Made by a program: the position numbers and the translations under genes. Under the pieces are notes generated by a model that worked only from the letters and a program-made list of their open reading frames with translations, made no database searches and was not told the origin of the DNA. Source: Brevibacillus thermoruber 423 (GTDB taxonomy: Bacteria; Bacillota; Bacilli; Brevibacillales; Brevibacillaceae). From it: a stretch of 64,000 bases of DNA. This document shows positions 51,742 through 63,017 of this stretch, one piece after another. How positions within the stretch are numbered: position 1 is the first letter of the stretch; every line of letters starts with the position of its first letter. The stretch is from contig NZ_KE695652.1 in the NCBI RefSeq assembly GCF_000454065.1, positions 85,291 to 149,290 on the forward strand, read 5' to 3'.

Positions 51742-53109
51742 ATGCTGAAACATTCTGTTGACAACCGCATCTTTCAGGGGCTTCGGGAAAAGATGGAGCA
51801 GGGATTGCTGCCTCAATGGATCTTTACCGATCCGCACATCTATGAACTGGAATTGGAGAGGATATTCGCCCGCACGTGGCAGTTTTTGGCGCATGAATCG
51901 GAATTGCCCGAACCCGGAAGCTATGTGACCCGATGGATGGTGGATGACCCTGTATTGCTGGTCAGAACAAACAGCGGGGAGATAAAGGCGTTCCTGAATT
52001 CCTGCCCGCATCGGGGGACGCAGTTGTGTACCGCCGATTTCGGAAAAAAGAAAGCGTTTACGTGTCCGTATCACGGCTGGACGTTCAACCTGGACGGCGA
52101 CCTGATCGGTGTGGTGGCCGGCGACAAGGTGTACGGCGAGGAAATGAAAAAGGACGAGTGGGGGCTTCGGCCCATTCCGCGAGTGGAGAGGTATCAGGGC
52201 ATGATTTTTGGAAACCTGGACCCCGCCGCCATGCCGCTGGACGATTATCTGGGCGATATGAAATGGTACATGGACATCATCCTGGGACGAAGCGATGGCG
52301 GCATGGAAGTGAGAGGACTTCCGCAGCGCTGGGTGGTGCACGCCAACTGGAAGGTAGGCCTGGAAAACTTCGCCGGTGACCCCTATCACGTGCAAACGAC
52401 GCACAGATCGACGGTGGAGCTGGGGATCAGTCCGCAAGACCCGCTGTATGCCGGGTACGGACATCAGGTTGTGCTGCAAAACGGGCACGGGATTAACGTG
52501 ATTACCGCTACCGCTCCCGGCAAACCGCAGCGGCCTCCTTATCAGGGCTTGCCGCAGGAGATGTGGCCGATGTTTGAACGAAATCTAAACGCGGATCAAT
52601 TGAAGGTATTCGCGAAAACGACCGTGTTCGTCGGCTCCATCTATCCCAATCTGTCGTTTAACAGTCCCGTGCACGGAAGCGAAGGACATCTGCACAATTA
52701 CCTGAACGTTCGGCTGTGGCGTCCGCTGGGACCGGAAAAAATCGAAATCTGGTCCTGGTTTTTGATCGACAAAGCCGCTTCCGAAGCGTACAAGGAGGCC
52801 GCGTACAAAGGGTATGTGGGATCGTTTGGCCCGTCCGGCACACTGGAGCAGGATGACACGGAAATATGGGCCAGGATCGTCCACGCAAGCAAAGGGCATA
52901 TGGCCCGCAGCAAGGATTTGAGCTACAACAATCTGCTCAATTATCTGATGGGCCTGGAACGGGTACTGCCTGATGAAACATTCCCCGGCCCGGGCGTTGC
53001 CTATCCCACGTGTTATCTGGACGCGATTCATCGAGCGACCCATGAGTACTGGCTGGAACTCATGTCCAAAGAGGAGGAAAGCGCAGGTGAAAACGGCTGT
53101 GAATCCTGA
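51742..53109 (+). CDS. Rieske ring-hydroxylating dioxygenase, alpha subunit
   Basis: A 455-aa catalytic subunit. Rieske [2Fe-2S] ligands are in NSCPHRGTQLC and FTCPYHGWTFN (C-x-H ... C-x2-H) at about residues 85-110. The mononuclear iron motif is ENFAGDPYHVQTTH near residue 210 (Asp, two His). ATG 51742 follows AAAGGAGG. The substrate is not deducible from the sequence; the family includes benzoate, naphthalene, biphenyl and related dioxygenases. No ferredoxin or reductase gene is in the window. It is inserted between praH and praI, with the beta subunit overlapping downstream, which suggests that its product enters the pra pathway. Confidence 0.88.
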   Translation: MLKHSVDNRIFQGLREKMEQGLLPQWIFTDPHIYELELERIFARTWQFLAHESELPEPGSYVTRWMVDDPVLLVRTNSGEIKAFLNSCPHRGTQLCTADFGKKKAFTCPYHGWTFNLDGDLIGVVAGDKVYGEEMKKDEWGLRPIPRVERYQGMIFGNLDPAAMPLDDYLGDMKWYMDIILGRSDGGMEVRGLPQRWVVHANWKVGLENFAGDPYHVQTTHRSTVELGISPQDPLYAGYGHQVVLQNGHGINVITATAPGKPQRPPYQGLPQEMWPMFERNLNADQLKVFAKTTVFVGSIYPNLSFNSPVHGSEGHLHNYLNVRLWRPLGPEKIEIWSWFLIDKAASEAYKEAAYKGYVGSFGPSGTLEQDDTEIWARIVHASKGHMARSKDLSYNNLLNYLMGLERVLPDETFPGPGVAYPTCYLDAIHRATHEYWLELMSKEEESAGENGCES

Positions 53110-53599
53110 ACTGCAGTTTCACATCACCAACTTTCTCCATTATGAGGCGTTCTTGTTGGACAGCAGGCGATTTACCGAATGGCTGGATTTGCTGGCGGAT
53201 GACATCGTGTATCGAATGCCCCTGCGGGCTACCCGTGAACGGAAAGACGGTGCCACGATTGTGGAGGACATGACGTTTTTTGAAGAGAGCAAAACCTCCT
53301 TGACTACCCGGGTAAACAGGCTGGGAACCACATCGGCGTGGGCGGAAGACCCTCCTCCGAGGACCCGTCATTTTGTTTCCAACATCCTGGTGGAATCGGG
53401 TTTTCCCAACGATGCGCTGACGGTCAGAAGCTGTTTTTTATGCAAACGGAGCAGAGCCGGCGAGATCGAGGCGGAAGAGATCTTCGGTGAGCGGGTGGAC
53501 GTGCTGCGAAACGTAGATGGTCAATGGAAAATCGCCGCGCGGACGATTTATCCCGACCAAGCCGTATTGGGGGTAAAGAATCTCAGCATGTTTTTGTGA
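53087..53599 (+). CDS. ring-hydroxylating dioxygenase, beta subunit
   Basis: A 170-aa beta subunit (SnoaL-like fold): FLHYEAFLLDSRRFTEWLDL, LADDIVYRMPLRAT, RHFVSNILVESG and a closing VDGQWKIAARTIYPDQAVL. GTG 53087 is chosen as start, following GAGGAGG inside the end of the alpha gene (23-base overlap). It forms the structural part of an alpha3-beta3 or similar oxygenase. Confidence 0.86.
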   Translation: MKTAVNPELQFHITNFLHYEAFLLDSRRFTEWLDLLADDIVYRMPLRATRERKDGATIVEDMTFFEESKTSLTTRVNRLGTTSAWAEDPPPRTRHFVSNILVESGFPNDALTVRSCFLCKRSRAGEIEAEEIFGERVDVLRNVDGQWKIAARTIYPDQAVLGVKNLSMFL

Positions 53600-53690
53600 G
53601 CACGGGCAGGGAAGCGTATCGAAAGAGTTGACAGCGTTTACAAGGGTATCGCCGCGTCCGACCGAAATCGAGAGAAAAGGGGGCCATTCG

Positions 53691-54908
53691 ATGATGGGAA
53701 AAGGGAACACACGAAAGAGCGGTGCATGGATCTCCGCCGTGCTGACGCTGCTGCTGCTTCTGAGCGCGTGCGGCAGCCAAACCGCATCAGGCGGTGAGGG
53801 AGAACCTGTCAAAATCGGCGCAATTCTTTCCTTCTCGGGGAATTTTGCGCCGCTGTCGGAAAGCATCAAGGAAGGGATGGAGCTGTATTTCGAACTGCAT
53901 GGCAATCAAATCGGAAATCGGCCTGTGACGATCAAGTATGAGGATGACGAGGCCAATCCCCAGGTCGCCCTGCGCAAATACCGGCAGCTTGTAGACAGCG
54001 AGAAGGTTGATCTGCTGGTCGGTCCGATCTCCTCATCCGTCGTGTACGCGCTGCGCGACGTGATCGAAAAGGACAAAATCGTGCTGATCGACGCGAACGC
54101 GGCGGCAAACGACATCTCGTGGGACAAGAAAAGCGATTATATTTACCGCGTCTCGATTTCCAACTGGCAGGACGGCACGCCTGGCGCTGCATACATCGCC
54201 CAGCATGTCGGGAAACGGGCATACGTTCTGGCGCCTGACTACCCGGCCGGCCACGAAACGATCCAAGCGTTCAAAGAGGCGTTCACGAAGGCGGGCGGCC
54301 AGGTAATCAAGGAAGCGTGGCCCAAGCTGGGGACCAACGATTACGCCACGTACCTGACGGAAATCCTGGAGACGAAACCGGATCTCGTCTTTTCGTTCTT
54401 GTCCGGTACGGACGCCATCCGCTTCGTCCAGCAGTACGAGCAGTTTGGACTGAACGGCAGGATTCCGCTGACCGGCACGCAGGAGTTTTTGGACCCGCTG
54501 GTGACCGATCCGGCGGGAAAAGCGGCGGAAGGAATCATTGGGGCCACGATGTATACCGCCTCGCTGGACAATCCGACCAACAAAGCGTTTGTCGAGGAAT
54601 TTACGAAGAAATACAAGGAAACCCCCAACTACTTCAACGTTCAAGGTTATGATGCCGCGCAGGTGATCGCCAAGGCGATCGAAACGGCAGGCAGTACGAA
54701 GTCGGAGGAATTGATCAAGGTGTTGAAAACCATCACCTTCAGCAGTCCGCGCGGCGAGCTGGCGATGGATCCGAACACGCACAATTTGGCGCTGGATATG
54801 TATGTGGCGAAAAACGTGTGGAAAGACGGGAAGATCGAACAGGAAATCATGGGAATAGCGGCTAAAGGACTGAAAATTCCGGAAACTCCTCCGGCTGCAT
54901 CGAAGTAA
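53691..54908 (+). CDS. ABC transporter substrate-binding lipoprotein (LivJ/aromatic-acid type)
   Basis: A 405-aa lipoprotein: signal peptide with lipobox LLSAC (cleavage before Cys 26 or so), then a type I periplasmic-binding fold (VKIGAILSFSGNFAPLSESI, LLVGPISSSVVYALRDVIEK). ATG 53691 has AAAAGGGGG seven bases upstream. It starts the transporter block; the context makes an aromatic acid such as 4-hydroxybenzoate or the Rieske substrate the likely cargo rather than branched-chain amino acids. Confidence 0.85.
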   Translation: MMGKGNTRKSGAWISAVLTLLLLLSACGSQTASGGEGEPVKIGAILSFSGNFAPLSESIKEGMELYFELHGNQIGNRPVTIKYEDDEANPQVALRKYRQLVDSEKVDLLVGPISSSVVYALRDVIEKDKIVLIDANAAANDISWDKKSDYIYRVSISNWQDGTPGAAYIAQHVGKRAYVLAPDYPAGHETIQAFKEAFTKAGGQVIKEAWPKLGTNDYATYLTEILETKPDLVFSFLSGTDAIRFVQQYEQFGLNGRIPLTGTQEFLDPLVTDPAGKAAEGIIGATMYTASLDNPTNKAFVEEFTKKYKETPNYFNVQGYDAAQVIAKAIETAGSTKSEELIKVLKTITFSSPRGELAMDPNTHNLALDMYVAKNVWKDGKIEQEIMGIAAKGLKIPETPPAASK

Positions 54909-54970
54909 GCGGCATGCGCAAACGGGGGAGCGCATGCCCCCATGTGCCGGAGAGGGGAAAGGAGGGGACG

Positions 54971-55840
54971 ATGGTGACATCATCACTGTTGATGCATATC
55001 TTGAACGGGTTGGCCTACGGGATGCTGCTGTTTATGATCGCGGCGGGGTTGTCGATCATATTCGGCCTGATGAATGTTGTGAACCTGGCGCATGGCGCCT
55101 TTTACCTGGCGGGGGTGTACATCGCGTATTCGCTGGTTGCGCGTCACATGGGATTTTGGCCGTCCTTGCTTGTGTCCGTAGCGGTCGTCGCCATCCTGGG
55201 CGTTCTGGTGGAAAAATGGCTCCTGGAACGGGTGTACGGCAGGGAGCTGGAGCAGGTGCTGCTGACGTTCGGGCTGTCCTTTATCTTTGCCGATCTGGTG
55301 GAGTGGATCTGGGGGTCAAGCCCTTTGACACTGCCGGTTCCAGAAGCGCTGGACGTTTCGCTGAATGTCGGCGGGATGATGTTCCCCGCCTACCGGATCT
55401 TTGTCATTCTGGTCGGCTGTCTGCTTGCCGTGCTGCTGTGGTATATCGAAAGCAAAACGCGTATCGGCGCGATTATACGGGCCGGCGTTGACGACCGGGA
55501 GATGCTTTCCGCGCTGGGCATCAACATCAACGTCGTGTTTACCTGCATGTTTGCCGTGGGGGCGGCGCTGGCCGGATTAAGCGGTGTGTTGGGCGGGCCG
55601 ATCATGGGGATGTATGTGGGCATTGACGCGGAAATACTGGTCTCCTCCCTCGTCATCGTTGTGGTGGGCGGACTCGGGACGTGGAAAGGGGCCTTCATCG
55701 GGGCGATCGTCATCGGTGTGGTCGATACGCTGGGGCGCGTCTGGTTCCCGTCGTTCACGATGGCGATGGTGTTCCTGATCATGATCGCGGTGCTGCTGAT
55801 GAAGCCGAACGGTCTGTTTGGAAGGGGGGCGGCAGCTTGA
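54971..55840 (+). CDS. branched-chain-amino-acid-type ABC permease (LivH)
   Basis: A 289-aa membrane protein with about eight helices; GLSIIFGLMNVVNLAHGAFY is the LivH signature and EAA-like loop residues precede GVLGGPIMGMYVGID. ATG 54971 follows AAAGGAGGGG. It overlaps the next permease gene by four bases. Confidence 0.88.
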   Translation: MVTSSLLMHILNGLAYGMLLFMIAAGLSIIFGLMNVVNLAHGAFYLAGVYIAYSLVARHMGFWPSLLVSVAVVAILGVLVEKWLLERVYGRELEQVLLTFGLSFIFADLVEWIWGSSPLTLPVPEALDVSLNVGGMMFPAYRIFVILVGCLLAVLLWYIESKTRIGAIIRAGVDDREMLSALGININVVFTCMFAVGAALAGLSGVLGGPIMGMYVGIDAEILVSSLVIVVVGGLGTWKGAFIGAIVIGVVDTLGRVWFPSFTMAMVFLIMIAVLLMKPNGLFGRGAAA

Positions 55841-56838
55841 AAAAAGAGACGGTTGCGTTACACGTCGCCTTTGTCGCTGCTACGATGCTTCTGCCCCTGA
55901 TCCTCACCTCGTATGGGTTGAAATTGACAAGCGAAGTGCTGATAATCGCCATGTTTGTGATGAGTCTGGGGCTGATCATCGGCTTTGCGGGGCTTGTGTC
56001 CCTCGGTCACGCGGCTTTTTTTGGAATCGGCGCCTATACCGTGGCGTTGATCAGCGAGCATGTGGACAATACCTGGCTGCTGCTCATCGCGGCGGTGGTG
56101 ACAGCGGGAATCGTCGCGTTTCTGTCCGGTCTCATGTTTATCCGCTCGTCAGGCGCCTATTTCTTAATGATCACGTTGGCGTTCGGCCAAATGCTGTACG
56201 CGATCGCCTACAAAATGGAGGGCGTAACCGGGGGAGCGGACGGCAAGGCGGTATCCGAGAGCTTTAACCTGGGCTTCGGGGCCATCGAGAGCCGGTTGGC
56301 ATTTTATTATGTAGCCGCCGCTGCCTTTTTGGCGTGTTACTATCTGCTTCGCGTGTTTCTGTCGTCCCCGCTGGGGAAGGGCGTGAGAGGGATAAAGGAA
56401 AACGAATCGCGGATGACGGCGCTCGGATACAACACGCACCTGTACAAGCTGACCGTCTATTCGCTGTCCGGCATGATGGCCGGATTTGCGGGAGCTCTTT
56501 ACGCCTACTTCAACCAGTACATTTCGCCCGACCTTCTGCATTGGATGTTCTCCGGTCAGGCCCTGATCATGGTGATCGTCGGCGGCGTCGGTACGTTACT
56601 CGGACCGGCCATCGGCGCCGGCTTTTTTGTCATCCTGCAAAACTACATCAGCTCGTACACGGAACGCTGGCCGATCATCATGGGGCTGCTGTTTGTCTGC
56701 CTGGTCCTGTACGGGCGAGGCGGGGTGATTCACCTCGCATCGCTTGTGTGGAGCCATCTCCAATCGAAGCGGCGTACCGGCCGGGAAAAGAGTGTGCTGC
56801 CGAAGGAGGGAAGCGGCTTTGAGTCTCTTAAAGGTTGA
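55837..56838 (+). CDS. branched-chain-amino-acid-type ABC permease (LivM)
   Basis: A 333-aa membrane protein. IIGFAGLVSLGHAAFFGIGA is the LivM signature, and GVRGIKENESRMTALGYN is the coupling loop. TTG 55837 is the start, overlapping the LivH stop as TTGA, with GGAAGGGGGG upstream. Pairs with LivH to form the channel. Confidence 0.87.
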   Translation: MKKETVALHVAFVAATMLLPLILTSYGLKLTSEVLIIAMFVMSLGLIIGFAGLVSLGHAAFFGIGAYTVALISEHVDNTWLLLIAAVVTAGIVAFLSGLMFIRSSGAYFLMITLAFGQMLYAIAYKMEGVTGGADGKAVSESFNLGFGAIESRLAFYYVAAAAFLACYYLLRVFLSSPLGKGVRGIKENESRMTALGYNTHLYKLTVYSLSGMMAGFAGALYAYFNQYISPDLLHWMFSGQALIMVIVGGVGTLLGPAIGAGFFVILQNYISSYTERWPIIMGLLFVCLVLYGRGGVIHLASLVWSHLQSKRRTGREKSVLPKEGSGFESLKG

Positions 56839-57566
56839 ACGGGTGCACAAATCGTATAACGGCTTGCAGGTATTGAAGAATGTTTCGCTGGACGTACAGG
56901 CCGGGGAGCGGCATGTGCTGATCGGGCCCAATGGCGCCGGAAAAACGACGCTGTTTCACTGCATGACGGGCACGCTGCCGATCGATGAAGGGGTTGTCAC
57001 GGTAAACGGCAGGCAAATCAGCGGCCTTCCTCCCTATACGGCCGTACGCGTCGGGATGGCGAGAACGTTTCAGAAAAACAATCTGTTCGACAACTTGACC
57101 GTCGAAGAAAACCTGCATCTGGCAATTGCCGCATGCAAGCCGTACCGTTTCCATTTTTTTAAACCCTTCTATAAATATACGGACTTGCTGGAGGAAGCGG
57201 AACAACTGCTGAAGCAGTGGGACCTGTGGGAACGGCGGGCCTGCGTCGTGAACCAGCTTTCGTACGGGGAACAGCGGCTCCTGGAACTGCTGCTCGCCCT
57301 CGCCTCCAAACCGCGCCTGCTGCTTCTGGACGAACCGACGTCGGGCATGTCGCCGGCGGAAACCGCTCAAACCACCAGGCTGATGCAAAGCATGCCGCGT
57401 TCCATTACCCTCTTGGTGATTGAACACGACATGGATGTGGTCTTTTCCATCGCGGACCGGATCACGGTGCTGCACCACGGTGAAGTATTCCTGAGCGGCG
57501 CCCCGGAGGAGATCCGCGGAGACGAGCGGGTGAAAGAGATCTACTTCGGGGGAGGTGCGCCGCTGT

Positions 57567-57580
<14 letters not shown>
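56819..57580 (+). CDS. ABC transporter ATPase (LivG type)
   Basis: A 253-aa ATPase: Walker A LIGPNGAGKTTLFHC, signature QLSYGEQRLLELLLAL, Walker B LLLLDEPTSGMSPAE, switch His in LLVIEHDMDVVF. TTG 56819 with AAGGAGGG upstream overlaps the LivM end by 20 bases. Confidence 0.88.
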
Positions 57581-59476
<1,896 letters not shown>

Positions 59477-59560
59477 GAAGCGGGGCGAGTGAGCGCCGCC
59501 GTGCTTCTCTTGGTGGCATCGTGGCCAGTAATAGAATATATTGTGATGCAAGAGTAGAAG

Positions 59561-59606
59561 GGCAGCCAACACCCCCTTTCGATGGGGACGGCTGCCTTTT
59601 TCTTTT
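59561..59606 (+). terminator. terminator of the pra operon
   Basis: GGCAGCC...CCCC pairs with GGGG...GGCTGCC, followed by TTTTTCTTTT. Confidence 0.85.
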
Positions 59607-59758
59607 GCGAATGAAATGGAGTTTCTCCTGGCAGACCATTGAGACAAGTTCACCGTAATAGCATAAAATTAAAAAATATTAACAAAAATAAAGCGGTGTG
59701 CTATGGTAGATAAAAGGAAAAAGAAGTAAATAATGGAATTTGCAGGGAGGTAGTTGTT

Positions 59759-61059
59759 ATGGGAGGAAGTGGAAACGTACTACTGTACACTACCATCGGT
59801 GAACTCATTCGGAAATACAGAGAGCGGGCGAACCTAACCATCACACAGTTGGCAAACCTGGCAGGCATTCATAAAGCAGTTATCTCCAAGATTGAAAACG
59901 GAGATACAAAACGCCCGGAATGGAAGACGATCAAAGCCATAGCCAGTATCCTGGACATTCCTTACGAACAACTCTTGGAATGCTACATGGATGTGGAGCA
60001 GCGGCCGGACGTACTGCTTGAGCTGATCTCGGAAGCGATTGAGTTTTCTGACATACCGTTGGCTTCAAAAGTCGCGTTAAAGTTTCTCGAATCGCCGCGC
60101 GAGGATACCTATACCTCGTTAGAACGACTGTATACCTTCACAGGAGCTGTAACGAATACCGAAGCCAGGCTTCTCTGTACAACCTCATCGTTACATACGC
60201 GAGAGAACGAGGGGTACCTCCATACATTGCAAAAGGGTTGCTGCAACAATATCTGATTGAAAGGCTTGACTTGAAGCGCCTGGAAGAATCATTCAGAATT
60301 GGTGAGGAGATTATTCATTATGCAGGTTTTCTGTCACGTGAAGAACAGATTGTCTTTTATTTTAGAATGGCGCTCCATGCCCATAACACCAAACGATACA
60401 AGCAATGTATTGAGTTCTGTAAAGCGGGCCTTGCGTTGGAAACGGCTGAAACCGAACTAACGGCTAGAGCATTTCTTGCAATGATAAACTCGTATCTGTT
60501 GACAGGCAACTATGATCCCATAGAAAGTCTCTTACCCGACTATGAATCGTTTGGTTATGATTTTGTGGAGGAATCAGCCAAATTTACTCGTGCCATTGTG
60601 AAAGCAAAAAAAGGCGAATATGATCAAGCGATTCCCATGTTAAAAAAATGCCTGGAGGAAATAAGCAAACCTGCGCGAATCCATGTTATAAATGAATTGT
60701 TAGAAATTTATTTAAAAATGGACGACTTCACGTCAATTACTGAACTTATTGAGGCAGAGGATCAATTTCTACCTTTTCATGTGAACACTCCATATAAACA
60801 TGCGTCACTAGGGGAGTACTATAAATATAAAGGGACGTATCAATTTAGAGCAGGCAAGTTTGACGAGGGGTTGACAAGCTATCTCAATAGCATCCGCTCT
60901 TATGGTAAGATCAGGGCCTATGAAGAAATTACCGCATCCATGAGTGATCTGCTCTCATATTTCACTCTGCATAAGAAAGGGATCGATTTGAAATCGATTC
61001 AACGGATAAAAGAGGTATATGATGAAGTTATGATATACAAAAACAATTGTGAGGTGTAA
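59759..61059 (+). pseudogene. RNPP-type XRE-TPR peptide receptor, one frameshift
   Basis: ATG 59759 follows CAGGGAGG at eight bases. Residues 10-70 are an XRE helix-turn-helix (IGELIRKYRERANLTITQLA, then GIHKAVISKIENGDTKRPEW). Near 60150-60172 one base is missing: frame 1 soon ends, while another frame continues SLYNLIVTYARERGVPPYIA, then KGLLQQYLIERLDLKRLEES and helical TPR repeats to 61057. Rejoined, it is about 430 aa, the size of NprR-like receptors of the RNPP family, which bind secreted re-imported peptides. A 42-aa exported peptide gene follows within five bases. The lesion may be real decay, phase variation or a sequencing error. Confidence 0.75.
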
Positions 61060-61063
61060 TCCA

Positions 61064-61192
61064 ATGAAAAAAACAATATGGATGATGATCATGTCCTTCG
61101 TTATGGTTTTCGCTGTAAATATTCCCGATAAAACAATGGATACGTCTGATTCCAAGCAAGTGGTAATGAATGTGTATGACCCCGGGCATTGA
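61064..61192 (+). CDS. candidate peptide pheromone precursor, 42 aa
   Basis: ATG 61064 lies four bases after the receptor stop, with GAGGTG seven bases upstream. It begins with a Sec-type signal (MKKTIWMMIMSFVMVFAVNI), then a polar stretch with SDSKQ, and ends VVMNVYDPGH. Short exported peptides placed directly downstream of RNPP receptors (PapR, NprX, Phr, AimP) are processed to a C-terminal 5-8-residue signal, so NVYDPGH or a part of it is the predicted pheromone. It is below normal ORF size limits. Confidence 0.7.
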   Translation: MKKTIWMMIMSFVMVFAVNIPDKTMDTSDSKQVVMNVYDPGH

Positions 61193-61220
61193 AAAAATCC
61201 CATTTCATAGCCGGAAAAAC

Positions 61221-61247
61221 GCCCCCCTACCTTTCCATCAGGGGGGC
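61221..61247 (-). terminator. terminator of the amidase gene
   Basis: GCCCCCCT (61221-61228) and AGGGGGGC (61240-61247) form a perfect stem. The T run is on the minus strand (the GTTTTTCC complement), so it serves the leftward amidase gene. Confidence 0.8.
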
Positions 61248-61351
61248 CAGTGTCTATTCCAAGAGAGACTGCTGCCGTACCCCGGAGACAACGCTTTCGA
61301 TCAAGGGGCGGTCCTCACCGCTCCCAAGCTGTACGAAAAGTGTCTTTCTCC

Positions 61352-62491
61352 TTATCCGCCAAAATAATCCTTCAACCCCGCGACGATCGCCTCCGCCGCC
61401 CGCCGCTGATAATCCGCCGTCCGGATTATCGCCTCGTCCCTCGGATTGGTCAGAAATCCCAGTTCCACCAGAACGGCCGGCCGGTCGTTTTCCCGCAGGA
61501 CGTGATAATCCCCAAAGGAAAGGCCGTTGCTCTTCATGCCGTACAGATCCCGGAGGCGGGCTTCAATCGCCTGAGCCAGGGGCAAATCTTTCTTTTCCTG
61601 GTAGAAAAACGTCAACGTCCCGCTTGCCGGTTTGGGCGACGAATTGTAGTGGATGCTGATAAACGCATCGGCTCCCAGGGTTTCGCTCAGAGCCACCCGT
61701 TGGAATAGAGCGGGGCTGTCCCCGTCCCCGGTGCGGGTCATGGTCACGCGGGCCCCGAGCTGGCGCAGCTTGTCCGCCACGTAACGGGCGGTTTGGAGAT
61801 TGACCGTCTTTTCCTGGGTGCCGTATTTTGTCCCGAGGGCGCCGGCGTCGATGCCGCCGTGCCCGGGGTCGATGACGATGACCTTACCTTTCAAACCCGG
61901 CGTCCGGTTCACGTTTGCGCCGATTGCCTGCGCGCTGCTGTTCTGTTCCGTTCGGGGGGCGTTGGTCCCCGTCCCGACATAGCTCCCCAACACCCAACCG
62001 GTTGCCCCGGCCGGTGTCCGGACGCGCAGCCAGTCCTGCTGCTGGCCGGTAATCTCCAGCGCGGTTCCCTGGGGCAGCACCTGCAGAATCGGGTGTTCCA
62101 CCCCCGGTCCCTTGCGCAGGCGCAGGGCGTCGGCCAGGACCGTGCCGCGTTTGGAAACGGAAGCCGGCTGGGCGGGACGAACGCTGCCGGCTGTTCCCTT
62201 CGTCCCGGGCTCGTCCCCTTTTTTCAGATAATAGCCGGCCACCCAGCCGCTGGTCCGGCCGGTACTGATTTTGGCCCACCCGTAGGATTCCTGGGAAATG
62301 GATACGATGGTGCCGTAGGGCAGGGAGCCGACAATCGGTGCGTCCATGCTCGGCTCGCTGCGGACGTTCAGCGAGGTGGCCGCTACCTTTGCGTTTTGGA
62401 TGCCGCCCGCCTGCGCCGGCTCCGCAGGGAGGGAGGCGGCGCCGAGCAGCAGGGCCAATGTGAGAATTGTCTTGATCTGTCGTGGTTTCAT
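61352..62491 (-). CDS. N-acetylmuramoyl-L-alanine amidase with SH3 domains
   Basis: A 379-aa exported cell-wall hydrolase. Signal peptide (TILTLALLLGAASLPAEPAQ), two bacterial SH3 domains (about residues 33-90, ATSLNVRSEPSMDAPIVGSL; and 115-175, ADALRLRKGPGVEHPILQVL), then an Amidase_3 domain: VIVIDPGHGGIDAGALG (His), DAFISIHYNSS (His), and VLVELGFLTNPRDE (catalytic Glu). It cuts the bond between muramic acid and the stem peptide. ATG 62491 follows AGAGGAGAC. Similar enzymes serve growth, sporulation or germination. Confidence 0.92.
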   Translation of the reverse strand: MKPRQIKTILTLALLLGAASLPAEPAQAGGIQNAKVAATSLNVRSEPSMDAPIVGSLPYGTIVSISQESYGWAKISTGRTSGWVAGYYLKKGDEPGTKGTAGSVRPAQPASVSKRGTVLADALRLRKGPGVEHPILQVLPQGTALEITGQQQDWLRVRTPAGATGWVLGSYVGTGTNAPRTEQNSSAQAIGANVNRTPGLKGKVIVIDPGHGGIDAGALGTKYGTQEKTVNLQTARYVADKLRQLGARVTMTRTGDGDSPALFQRVALSETLGADAFISIHYNSSPKPASGTLTFFYQEKKDLPLAQAIEARLRDLYGMKSNGLSFGDYHVLRENDRPAVLVELGFLTNPRDEAIIRTADYQRRAAEAIVAGLKDYFGG

Positions 62492-62758
62492 TCGTGTCTC
62501 CTCTGGATGTCGGTATCAATCGTTGTTGGACACCATTATAGGAGGCATTTGCCGATTGCAGTAGGGCATTTTTTCCTGATTTGCGCCCCTGGCCGTAAAA
62601 ACCGTCCGCGGGGAGCCGCCATGAAAACAGGTGCGTACAGACCGGCGAAAACGCAAGATACAGGGAGCTAGGAGCCGGGATCAGTGAAGCAGGCAGACCC
62701 AAACGCGGGAAAGGCGCGATTTTTCCGGGAGGCGCCGGCTTTTGCGCCGTACGCACGT

Positions 62759-62787
62759 TCGTCAACACACCCTGTATATGGTAAAAT
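62759..62787 (+). promoter_or_regulatory. possible promoter upstream of the YitT-family gene
   Basis: TCGTCA (62759-62764) and TAAAAT (62782-62787) are separated by 17 bases. Confidence 0.4.
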
Positions 62788-62820
62788 AGAGCCATGAAAC
62801 AGGAAAGGATCTTGATACCG

Positions 62821-62871
62821 ATGGGTCCGTACAAGACCGTCTGGAAACGTTATGACCTCTCCTACATCTAG
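62821..62871 (+). CDS. possible 16-aa leader peptide
   Basis: ATG 62821 with AAAGGA 11 bases upstream gives MGPYKTVWKRYDLSYI and a TAG at 62869-62871. Rich in Tyr and basic residues. It is the only frame between the promoter and the YitT gene that has a ribosome site. Very short, so poorly supported; ATG 62794 is in frame further upstream. Confidence 0.2.
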   Translation: MGPYKTVWKRYDLSYI

Positions 62872-63017
62872 CGACGTAGCCGTTGATCGTCTCTCGGGCG
62901 ACCCAACCTGCTACGAAAGCGAGATTGTGGATATGAAACGAGATCGAATCGTCCGGAGTTCCTCCGTAGCCGGAAGGGCGCCCGCGCCAAAACGGTGTAC
63001 GATGCGAGGAATCCCAG

